A DNA stretch of 64,000 nucleotides, taken from Parendozoicomonas verongulae. Its GTDB lineage: Bacteria; Pseudomonadota; Gammaproteobacteria; Pseudomonadales; Endozoicomonadaceae. The stretch is from the NCBI RefSeq assembly GCF_009711465.1, contig NZ_SMME01000873.1, positions 1,066 to 65,065 on the forward strand. The letters run 5' to 3'. Numbering within the stretch: the stretch's first letter is position 1; the number at the start of each line of letters is the position of its first letter. Of this stretch, positions 56,601-64,000 are shown in pieces. Both the position numbers and the translations under genes were made by a program. The notes below the pieces were generated by a model that did no database searches, was not told the origin of the DNA, and saw nothing but the letters and a program-made list of their open reading frames with translations.

Positions 56601-56941
56601 CTTGCTTCATCAGTCTCCTGATACACTGTCACCAGTCGCTTGAACGTAAAGGCTCTGTGCGCTCCAGCCTGCCCATAAAGCTGATTCTCTTTCTGCCTGG
56701 GAGACGGATTGATATTGGCATCAAGTCCTTCGTAAGCGGCAAGCTCATAAGCCATAGCCAGGCGTTCAAACAGTTCATGCTTGATGTTGGCAGAGTTAAC
56801 AGGTTTCAAGATGTTTTGCAGACTTGATTCGACAAAATACTGCCCTGCCTGCTCAAAGCCCTTTTTGAGATCTTCTTCACCAACAGCCTGGACTGCCCAG
56901 TGTTGATCAACTAGCTCAAGATGTTTCTGGAGAAGACTCAT
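53696..56941 (-). CDS. HamB-like superfamily II helicase of a Hachiman-type defence system
   Basis: The protein has 1081 aa from the ATG at 56941, which overlaps the stop of hamA (ATGA). A 320-residue helical N-terminal region precedes the helicase core: Walker A MPTSGGKTALA (about 333-343), VAPTRAL, TPEKL, the DEAH box MDEAHN (441-446), and motif VI FWNIAGRAGR (about 705-714). The spacing and motif choices resemble Ski2-like helicases. A long helical C-terminal domain of about 330 residues follows. Next to a DUF1837-like nuclease, this is the gene pair of Hachiman, in which HamB unwinds DNA and controls the HamA nuclease. The AbpAB system is an alternative label. Confidence 0.8.
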   Translation of the reverse strand: MSLLQKHLELVDQHWAVQAVGEEDLKKGFEQAGQYFVESSLQNILKPVNSANIKHELFERLAMAYELAAYEGLDANINPSPRQKENQLYGQAGAHRAFTFKRLVTVYQETDEARVFHILHLAGLAYGGDRWTDMKRWLAENETVARVADVEGKPWDQKLLHTLYEAWLKLLRKDGWSDLDSISQLILSLRENQKVFEQEYLRSSAGKEAKVLRLVALYHWAKATELLASFMLQGQPASINTELDQHFEASCKAVQGGVDHQFEMIIRWLHLASKQMVAGSVWWVAHNINSRVTRFVNQATKHRAMFELLPPQRTAIQEQGLLNPAGRAVVVDMPTSGGKTALAVFRMLQALNQFSDAGGWIAYVAPTRALVSQITRRLREDFSPLGINVEPLTGAVEVDSFEEDMLEADRAFDVLVATPEKLQLVLRNKKVNRPLALVVMDEAHNIEDEYRGLRIELLLATIKQEYETANFLLLMPFVPNSEDLAHWLGDGRGTAISLSTAAWQPNERIIGIFDAKEYKGKGAKRGDWKLEYETLTTTHNSIHLKGAHQVGDIRPIKRLTASQVKNGSGLSAQAGAMAKAFSARGTSIAVAQKIPDVWSLARKLCEDMPVLQDIHEDIQLVQRFLETEVSSDFELIGMLSKGVAVHHAGLPAEVLALIEWLTEKERIKVLCATTTIAQGLNFPISSVFMATYKHPYGIKMSPRAFWNIAGRAGRVDHGSVGVVGIAAGKEPNEVRKFVSEATGDLVSRLVGILEDMEQAGEELNLSDFRFQDQWADFRSYVAHLWNEKKELDAVINQAEQLLRGTYGYSSLRSKGDEASRKKADAVLRVTKEYVHELAESPAYATLADATGFSPEGVKTAFNELSKLENKLDVKDWQADSLFGEGKASALPDLVGIMMKLPQLKKLEEISGKGPKTTNLADITQAWVSGKSLEDIATEYFQGKTSTDQISNACKAVYRDLANNGAWGLSALSKMPTSGLDYENMSDEDKRQINNLPAMIYHGVRSEEAVLMRMNSVPRSVAEGLGDQFKQAGKGRSLSPAHAGEFLRSLTDSDWERVKPNNSALSGADYQAIWRRLSGNTE

Positions 56942-57741
56942 GCTATAACTCCTTCTTCCATCAGTTCTGGAAGTGAAGGAATACAACCAATTGGCAGGTA
57001 TAACGCATAAAATGACGTGGTCGTACGGTCAGGCTTTCCTTCCGCAGAATTTATTGCTCTTTGCCTTAAATCCCTAGCATCAGGATTTACATCTCTGACT
57101 AACAGCCCAAACAAAGCAGCATCTGTTTGGCCACTTTGTAAGTAACGCGATGCAGCACTTGTGAACATGTCCAGCCATGCAGCATTCTTCGCGTGATACC
57201 CCAAATAGCAAAACAGGCCACGTTTAACTTTCTCTGAGTGAGTCAGGCCGTTAATCTGATCCTGAAGCCCCCCACGACCATATACTACTTGTGGAGGCCA
57301 CTTCTCTTCCTGTGAGGTTTTGACTTCTCCAAAGGCAAAACGGTATGGCAACTCTGCATTATTAGTCTTCTGGAAGCCTACCAAGTCAGCTCCTGCAGGG
57401 CTGGCTTCTGGGTTTTTCAGATCCCTTCCGGTCGGCCAGGGAAATTTACAATTACTCACTTCTGCCACAAATACTTCAGCAAGAGCCTCCCCTACCAACC
57501 AATCGGGTATATTACTCTCATCAGTAAGCATTACTTCCAGACCTTCAGTTTCAAAGCCTGTTGTAGCTATAGAGCCCAGCATCTCACGAATGTCATCCTT
57601 TCCAGCCTCATCTTGAATGATATCCCTCACTGGACCAGAAAGCATGACTTGCAGAGATTCGCCATTGAGCCGAATGCCGCGAGCTCTGACTGCGCCGTAA
57701 TCCGTGTTGTAGACCTCTTCAAATTCTACAGCTTCAGTCAC
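56938..57741 (-). CDS. HamA-like nuclease (DUF1837-type) of a Hachiman-type defence system
   Basis: The protein has 267 aa from a GTG at 57741. A PD-(D/E)xK-type site is visible: Asp119 in AGADLVGF and Glu139/Lys141 in FAFGEVKTSQEE, with conserved glutamates on the preceding helix (VGEALAEVFVAEV). The rest is helical, with an LQDQINGLTHSEKVKRG segment after the site, as in DUF1837 proteins. HamA is the DNA-degrading effector of Hachiman, held by the helicase encoded next, with which it shares a 4-bp overlap. Its start overlaps the stop of an hsdS remnant (GTGA). Confidence 0.75.
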   Translation of the reverse strand: MTEAVEFEEVYNTDYGAVRARGIRLNGESLQVMLSGPVRDIIQDEAGKDDIREMLGSIATTGFETEGLEVMLTDESNIPDWLVGEALAEVFVAEVSNCKFPWPTGRDLKNPEASPAGADLVGFQKTNNAELPYRFAFGEVKTSQEEKWPPQVVYGRGGLQDQINGLTHSEKVKRGLFCYLGYHAKNAAWLDMFTSAASRYLQSGQTDAALFGLLVRDVNPDARDLRQRAINSAEGKPDRTTTSFYALYLPIGCIPSLPELMEEGVIA

Positions 57742-57986
57742 ACGAGCTCCCCTTTGAAGGCTTTATCTAGAATAGAGGGCATCAGTGCTTCAAGCTCCGT
57801 TTCATTGGTCCTTTGCGCATCCAGAATCGCTGTCACCTTCTTTTGTAGACTATTGAACCAGATTTGCTTTTCGTAAGCTGGCACTGGAACTTCTATTTTC
57901 TCAAGTTTTTTTAGACCAAGCGTTTCATTTCGACCAGCCCCACCAGACGAAGCTTTCCGAATTTTTTCAAGCCCTTCACGCTGGAT
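57738..57986 (-). pseudogene. 3' remnant of type I restriction specificity gene hsdS
   Basis: About 82 codons on the minus strand, open from 57986 after an in-frame stop, without a start codon. It encodes IQREGLEKIRKASSGGAGRNETLGLKKLEKIEVPVPAYEKQ, then a coiled-coil and LMPSILDKAFKGELV, the standard C-terminal end of HsdS (second conserved region plus the SILdkAFkGeL tail). The target-recognition domains and the hsdM/hsdR genes are missing. Its stop TGA overlaps the hamA GTG by 3 bases, so the two were once translated in series. Confidence 0.75.
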
Positions 57987-58098
57987 TCAAGCAATAAGTA
58001 CAATCGACTGAAATTTCAGATGTGAGCCAGCTACTGGTAGATTTCGTAGATCTCACACTCAGAAATGGAAGTCAGGAATGAGTAAACAAACCAGATAA

Positions 58099-58412
58099 TA
58101 CAAACAGCTAACTCAGGCCCAATGATACCAGATAGAAGCTCTTGTTGGGACACTCAGGCCAAAAGAGATTGCTGAAAAGCTCGACATAAGTGAGAGCGCC
58201 TTATCCCGAGAGCTGCACTGCAAGAGCCGTTTAACCCTCATAGGAAAGACTGACACAAAACAGGCAGATGCTGTGGCGAATTCCATGATACGGCTCTAAA
58301 ACGGAAGCCCTCAACCAACACGATTACACTGGATAACAGTGGTGAATTTGCAGCTCACGAGAAGGTGGCAGAAGCAGTGAATCCAGCCCCAAGCCATTAC
58401 ATATTAATTCAA
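58099..58412 (+). mobile_element. Decayed IS30-family transposase
   Basis: The plus strand encodes YKQLTQAQ-stop-YQIEALVGTLRPKEIAEKLDISESALSREL, an IS30 helix-turn-helix with CGA changed to TGA. After a deletion come LTLIGKTDTKQADAVANSMIRL and, in another frame, TNTITLDNSGEFAAHEKVAEA, the DDE region of IS30 transposases. It has in-frame stops, a frameshift and missing middle and 3' parts, so it is dead. Between it and the hsdS remnant (57987-58098) I see nothing coding. Confidence 0.75.
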
Positions 58413-58505
58413 TTTTTCACAAACCCTTTCATTTCTTCATGAACCAAGTGGCAATATCACTATCAAAACAGCAGCTCCCAACAATCAAGTAAAGAGGCTG
58501 CAAGC

Positions 58506-58724
58506 ATGATGACATTTATCACGAAGACATATGTTGATATCTCCCTGTTTATGGAAAAGCTCCATAAAGACAATAAAGGCCTGGTAACTATTGAATACGC
58601 GCTCCTGGCTGCCACCATGATTGGTATTATCACGGCTGTATTGGCCGGTGATGGCACCAATGCAATGGAAGGGGCTTTGAGGGAGAAGTTCAATAGCATC
58701 ACGGAAAAGCTGAAATCCAAATAA
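58506..58724 (+). CDS. flp: Flp-type major pilin
   Basis: The protein has 72 aa. Flp pilins build thin adhesive Tad fibres. The prepilin site is at Gly25, followed by LVTIEYALLAA, with Glu at +5 and Tyr at +6, the Flp signature, then a hydrophobic helix. The leader of 25 residues is longer than average but normal for Flp. A gagg site precedes the ATG at 58506; a second ATG one codon later is possible. The next gene starts directly after the stop. It is the first gene of the Tad operon. Confidence 0.88.
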   Translation: MMTFITKTYVDISLFMEKLHKDNKGLVTIEYALLAATMIGIITAVLAGDGTNAMEGALREKFNSITEKLKSK

Positions 58725-59183
58725 GTGGTTTCTCTCTGCCTTGGCGTTATTGTGGTAACAGCTCTCTGGGTCTGTTACCAAGACATCCGATTCCGTGAAA
58801 TCAGCAATCACTCTGTCGCAATTACGGCCGTGAGCTGTGTGATGGCGACCTCTGGTTCAGCTTTATCCTGGATAGCGTGGCCTGTTGCCTTTGCGGCGGG
58901 CTGCATGCTATTTGCTTTCAGGATTGTCGCAGGGGGAGATATCAAACTTGCGCTGGCACTTCTGCTGGGTATTGATGCGGTTTGGTGGCCCACATTTTTT
59001 TTCATAACAGCGGTAAGTGGTGGGCTGCTCGCTATTGGATATCTGGTGTTCGCCTGTATCAACAATACCCTCCCACAGCTGCGACAGCGGGGTATTCCCT
59101 ATGGTGTTCCTATCGCTCTTGCGGGTGTGTGTGGCGTGTGGCTGACAGCGGTTGATTACGGGCTGTTAAGCTTTTATATGTGA
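58725..59183 (+). CDS. tadV: Prepilin peptidase TadV/CpaA
   Basis: The protein has 152 aa from a GTG at 58725, immediately after the flp stop with no gap. It is an aspartic membrane protease of the A24 family: Asp20 in YQDIRFREIS and Asp72 in VAGGDIKLALALL are the paired catalytic residues. It has five or six membrane segments. It cleaves Flp prepilin and pseudopilin leaders at the inner membrane. The size is normal for the short TadV form without a methyltransferase domain. Confidence 0.88.
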   Translation: MVSLCLGVIVVTALWVCYQDIRFREISNHSVAITAVSCVMATSGSALSWIAWPVAFAAGCMLFAFRIVAGGDIKLALALLLGIDAVWWPTFFFITAVSGGLLAIGYLVFACINNTLPQLRQRGIPYGVPIALAGVCGVWLTAVDYGLLSFYM

Positions 59184-59198
59184 GGTGAGACAGGATTT

Positions 59199-59984
59199 AT
59201 GAGGCGTCGCTTACTTCTCGTATTTACATTTATTATGGGTGCTGTGGGCGTATGGTGTCTGCTGCCTTCCGGTGACACCTCTGATACGGAATCCACGGAG
59301 CCCGTTCAAGCCGATGATGTGCATGTCTGGATAGCTTATGCACCGATCCAAAAAGGGGAAACCGTTAACCTCGCCAAAGTTCGTCCGGCTATTATTCCCC
59401 ATGAAGAGGCTCAGCGTCTGGGTGTAACGGCTTCCATTTCCATGACGGAAGAGGAAAACTATGTAGCCACCAGAGACGTCCGGTCTGGCGACATTCTCAG
59501 CCCACAGGCGCTCTGCTCTTTTGCTTCAGAAGCCTGCCAGAAGCTGGTCATCAGCATGGACAAAACACCCTACCCTCTCACGGTGAAAAGCCATTCAGAT
59601 ATTCGCACTTTCATCAAACCCGGCGATATGATTGATATCATGCTGATTGCCACACCGGAACACAGCCTGGCTTACCGTGAACAACTTACTGGATATCAAG
59701 GTCTCAGCGCCATTCCACTGTTGAGACAACAGACCGTTTTACAAACTCCCTCCCTGAGAGATGAAGACGATTATAACGGCAAGGAAGTTGAGCAAACTAT
59801 CGTGCTGGCATTAACACCTGAGAATGCCGCCAAAGTTATGGTTGCTCGCCGCATTGGGGTTCTCGATATTCATAAATCCACAGGAAAACCACTCCCTGAA
59901 ATTAACCTCAGTGAAATTGTTCCTGATTTTTCATTAGTGAAAGAACTTCGAGGGAATAAACGGGTCGAACAGATACCCAACTAA
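59199..59984 (+). CDS. cpaB: Flp pilus assembly protein CpaB/RcpC
   Basis: The protein has 261 aa with an N-terminal hydrophobic anchor (about 5-22). An SAF-type domain follows (WIAYAPIQKGETVNLAKVRPAIIP, then YVATRDVRSGDILSPQAL), and a RcpC-like region (DIRTFIKPGDMIDIMLIATPEH) characteristic of CpaB. It contributes to the periplasmic part of the Tad secretion machine beside the secretin. The start ATG has a gaggtgag site 15 bp before. Confidence 0.85.
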   Translation: MRRRLLLVFTFIMGAVGVWCLLPSGDTSDTESTEPVQADDVHVWIAYAPIQKGETVNLAKVRPAIIPHEEAQRLGVTASISMTEEENYVATRDVRSGDILSPQALCSFASEACQKLVISMDKTPYPLTVKSHSDIRTFIKPGDMIDIMLIATPEHSLAYREQLTGYQGLSAIPLLRQQTVLQTPSLRDEDDYNGKEVEQTIVLALTPENAAKVMVARRIGVLDIHKSTGKPLPEINLSEIVPDFSLVKELRGNKRVEQIPN

Positions 59985-60016
59985 CCTGTGCCAGATAATA
60001 ACACTAGCGATACCAA

Positions 60017-61393
60017 ATGCATTTGATTAAAAACACTTATCATCTGATTTCATTGATTCTGTTTCTGACACTATCAGGGCTTGCTCTGGCGAGAACAAAT
60101 ACGTCAGAAGAGATCAATCTCCACATCAGTGAGGCCACAACTCTTCATTATCAAACACCTATAGATACGGTGTTTATTGCGGATGCACAAATCGCTGATT
60201 ATCAGGTTGTAGAAGGCAATCGCCTGATTATTTATGGAAAAACTGTTGGTTCTTCATCCCTTATCGTTCTGGGAGACAAAGGCATTCCCATTGATAAGAA
60301 ACAGCTGACGGTTAAACGCAACCTCTCTTCCATCAAAGAATATATTCATGCCCGCTACCCTGATATAAATATTGAACTGGCAGGCAGCGGAAACCAGACT
60401 GTTCTCAGCGGTAAAGTTACGTCGGAAGAATCCCGCCAGGAGATTTACAACCTGACCGGCGAGCTGCTGGGCAGTAAAGTGACGGAAGAAAAAATCAGCT
60501 GGAAAGACGGTTCGGTTCAAGGGAATAACATCCGCTTTATGACTCGCCGCACTTACGAAGGTTTGATAAACAACCTTCAGGTGAACACCGTCAAACAGAT
60601 CAATGTAAAGCTCACCATTGCGGAAGTGTCCCATTCCTTTATTCGTCAGCTGGGAGTTAAATGGGGGAGCGAAATCGGCGGCGATAAGAACGCTGTTTTC
60701 CTTGGAAACGGGCAGTTCTACAACAAAGTTGGTCACATCAGCTCTAACACGATTGCCAACTACATTTCTGCAGCCGACGACGATGCCATGGGCCAGATTC
60801 TTGCCCAACCTAACCTTTCGGTTCTTTCGGGTGAAAGTGCCTCGTTTCTGGCCGGTGGTGAGATGCCTATCGTCACGTTTGTAGATGGCTCCCAGAACAT
60901 CACCTACAAACAGTTTGGTATTCGCCTCACGCTGGCCGCCAAAGCCCAGGCTGACGATACCATAAACCTTTCCCTGGAGCCGGAAGTCAGCTCCATAGAT
61001 CCGAGCAACAGCAATAACCAGCTGAATATTCCCGCTTTCAAAACCCGCCGCACCCGCACCACGATTCAGCTGGCGGACGGAGAAAGTTTTGTGCTGGGTG
61101 GGTTGCTCAGTACAGAAGACCGGGAAGCTTTATCCAAAGTGCCTTTTGTGGGAGACATTCCCCTGTTTGGCGCTGCCTTCCGCCATACCGGTAACCAGCG
61201 TAAGAAAACCGAGCTGATTATCGTGGCTACCGTTAATCTGGTGAAGCCTGTGGCATCAGGCACCATTCAACTGCCCCAGATCAACCACTCCAGCATCCTC
61301 CTGCGCTATTTCAATCTGGACAGCGCCAGAGCCAATGGCGCAATTAACGATCAAGCCAAATCCATTTTGGCGGCAGGAGGTTTTAAAGAATGA
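60017..61393 (+). CDS. cpaC: Tad secretin CpaC/RcpA
   Basis: The protein has 458 aa. The signal peptide ends around LALARTN. The N-terminal domain shows the pilus-secretin pattern: TPIDTVFIADAQIADYQVV, then VVEGNRLIIYGKTVGSSSLIVLGDKG, followed by a BON-like part. The secretin core runs from about 200 and includes AILAQPNLSVLSGESASFLAGGEMPI and the signature GAAFRHTGNQRKKTELIIVATVNLV. It forms the outer-membrane channel for Flp fibres. Its stop overlaps the start of the following lipoprotein (ATGA). Confidence 0.92.
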   Translation: MHLIKNTYHLISLILFLTLSGLALARTNTSEEINLHISEATTLHYQTPIDTVFIADAQIADYQVVEGNRLIIYGKTVGSSSLIVLGDKGIPIDKKQLTVKRNLSSIKEYIHARYPDINIELAGSGNQTVLSGKVTSEESRQEIYNLTGELLGSKVTEEKISWKDGSVQGNNIRFMTRRTYEGLINNLQVNTVKQINVKLTIAEVSHSFIRQLGVKWGSEIGGDKNAVFLGNGQFYNKVGHISSNTIANYISAADDDAMGQILAQPNLSVLSGESASFLAGGEMPIVTFVDGSQNITYKQFGIRLTLAAKAQADDTINLSLEPEVSSIDPSNSNNQLNIPAFKTRRTRTTIQLADGESFVLGGLLSTEDREALSKVPFVGDIPLFGAAFRHTGNQRKKTELIIVATVNLVKPVASGTIQLPQINHSSILLRYFNLDSARANGAINDQAKSILAAGGFKE

Positions 61394-61605
61394 ATATAGC
61401 GGCCTTGTTCTTACCTGCCCTGCTTACCCTGGCACTGCTAACGGGCTGCACGGCTCGCTTTGATGCTTATCAGCCCTCTGTCGCCAATCAACCACCAGGC
61501 CAGGTATGCGAGCCTTATGACCTGAACCCTCGTCAAGCCGTTCAGCTGGACTGCTATGTGGAAAGCGCACGACGGCAGTCACTCGTCAACAAGACAAAGG
61601 AGTAA
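61390..61605 (+). CDS. Small lipoprotein of the Tad operon
   Basis: 71 aa starting within the cpaC stop (ATGA). Lipobox LLTGC (Cys20) follows a signal sequence, and a short mature part of about 50 residues has cysteines in GQVCEPYDLN and LDCYVES, perhaps disulfide-linked. It sits where rcpB or a small Tad lipoprotein is often found. It may help the secretin reach the outer membrane; the exact identity is unknown. Confidence 0.7.
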   Translation: MNIAALFLPALLTLALLTGCTARFDAYQPSVANQPPGQVCEPYDLNPRQAVQLDCYVESARRQSLVNKTKE

Positions 61606-61609
61606 TGCC

Positions 61610-62850
61610 ATGCTGGATTTCAGTAAAAACCCACAATCGTCTACCCAGAGCACAAGCGAGCAGCCTGCAGCCAGTACTATTGAAGTGTTCTACCAGACTC
61701 AAGCGTGTCTGACGGCGCTGGAAGAGGCCTGCAGGTTGGAAGGCATGGATACTCCTGCTCCAGAGCCCTTTAATCGAGTACGGATTCCTGAACAGATCAA
61801 GAGCTCAAAAGCCTCGCTGATTTTTATTGAAACCAGCACTGATACGGAAGAGTTTGCTGCCTTTCTTCGCCATCTTGTATCAAGACAACACGACATTGTG
61901 CTGATTGGCTCTGACGACAGTATTCGTCTGATTCGCAAACTGGCAAGCCTGGGATTCTATTACCTGCTCTGGCCAGCCTCCCGCCCGGACATTGTGGAAT
62001 TAATGAGAGGATTGCAAAACAACCACGCCCTGAACAATCGCCCGCAAAGTGCACGTAATGCCATGCGTATCGCCGTTGTGGGAGTGAAAGGGGGGTGCGG
62101 CAGTTCCATGGTGGCCGTTGAGCTTGCTCGCAACCTGCTGAAAGAAACCTCCCAGCCTGTACTTCTTGCCGATCACAACTATCAAGACAGCAACCATCAT
62201 ATTCTATTAGGCAGACAGTCCCTTGGCAGAAAACCTGTCGACGCACAAACCCTTGCCAGTTTTGCAGATGCGCAGACTGTTGATGCCATCCACGCACAGA
62301 GTCAACTGTTTCGCCTGCAAACCAATTTTCACTATCTAGGCCTTGAAAACACAGAGATTCCCAGTGAGGACATATGGAGGTTTACTCAAGGAATTTTGGA
62401 AACACAGGCGAAAGAACACAGCTTTATCATTGAAGATTACTCATCCATGGCCAAGTACCTTTTGATTTCACAAAAGACGGCAATGGTTGACTGCCTGATC
62501 GTAGTGGTGCCTCCCTCTTTATCCGGACTGTATGGGGCAAGAACCCTGCTTCAGCATCTTGGCTCTGTACATGGACAAGCACAAAAAATAGTTCGTACGC
62601 TAACCATAATCAATCACAATCAGCCCAACAGCACAGTAAAATCCCAGGATGCTGAAGAATACCTTCAATGCACTCTGTCTGCAGAGCTGCCCTGGCAGCC
62701 AGGCTGTGAAAACTACCTGACAGAAGGCAGGGGTCTCCCCGGCGACAAGCTGGCAGTGGGGTTTGCACTGGAGAACCTTGCCCGCTGTATTCTCGGTAAA
62801 CCACAGGCAGAAACCAGCCTCTGGCACACAGTGAAGCAATGGTGCCTGCA

Positions 62851-62854
<4 letters not shown>
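61610..62854 (+). CDS. tadZ: Pilus localisation ATPase TadZ/CpaE
   Basis: The protein has 414 aa from the ATG at 61610, after an aaagga site; the frame extends upstream inside the previous gene by chance. An N-terminal receiver-like domain (VLIGSDDSIRLIRKLASLGFYYLLWPASRPDIVELMRG) is followed by a MinD/ParA-type domain with a deviant Walker A, GVKGGCGSSMVAVELARN, as usual for TadZ. It directs the pilus machine to a cell site. Its stop overlaps tadA by 4 bp (ATGA). Confidence 0.88.

Positions 62855-64000
<1,146 letters not shown>

Noticed and set aside
57320..57876. Plus-strand frames of 98 and 87 codons across hamA and the hsdS remnant
   Set aside because: Both are antisense shadows; the minus-strand reading carries recognisable nuclease and HsdS motifs.

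Overview
The window is a chromosomal segment of a gammaproteobacterium. The hemA-prfA-prmC, prs-rplY-pth, lolB/TPR-lipoprotein and ychF blocks follow the order usual in pseudomonads and Oceanospirillales. A SopB/IpgD-type phosphoinositide phosphatase, a marine-type metabolic set, and many insertion-sequence scars point to an animal-associated marine bacterium. Endozoicomonas or a close relative is my best guess, but it is an inference from gene content and not proven.

Bases 1-8100 hold the end of an unknown gene, secreted and membrane proteins of unknown role, rlmJ, and an olsB-olsA ornithine-lipid operon preceded by an 11-bp-periodic array that reads as a PhoB box. Bases 8100-18050 carry class I fumarase, a PstS-OmpA-type protein, an orphan ProX-like protein, a ferredoxin reductase, a PqaA-family protein, a crotonase/TetR pair, yejK and a cytochrome b561. 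Bases 18090-21211 are bounded by an exact 20-bp direct repeat. This block separates cytochrome b561 from cytochrome c' and contains three unrecognised reading frames, two of which may be one frameshifted gene.

Bases 21248-36141 are the housekeeping cluster: ychF, then a 4 kb block of opposite-strand genes including focA, then pth, rplY, prs, tRNA-Gln, lolB, a TPR lipoprotein, and divergently hemA-prfA-prmC-moeB/thiF. The usual ispE between prs and lolB is absent. Bases 36232-50679 are metabolic and stress genes: a PuuE-like deacetylase, nhaA, hemH, yajG, leuA, a HolD-like protein with rimI, a cystine-transporter/CoA-disulfide-reductase operon, a membrane-anchored 5'-nucleotidase with carbonic anhydrase, a DUF2947 protein and argP.

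Bases 50676-58412 are an accessory island on the minus strand: a 50-codon acidic ORF, the SopB-like phosphatase, fused IS66 and IS630 scraps, and a two-gene nuclease/helicase system that looks like Hachiman (hamA-hamB). HamA is translationally coupled to the broken 3' end of a type I restriction hsdS gene, and a decayed IS30 transposase lies beyond. From 58506 to the right edge runs a Flp/Tad pilus operon on the plus strand (flp, tadV, cpaB, cpaC, a small lipoprotein, tadZ, tadA), and tadA is cut by the window end.
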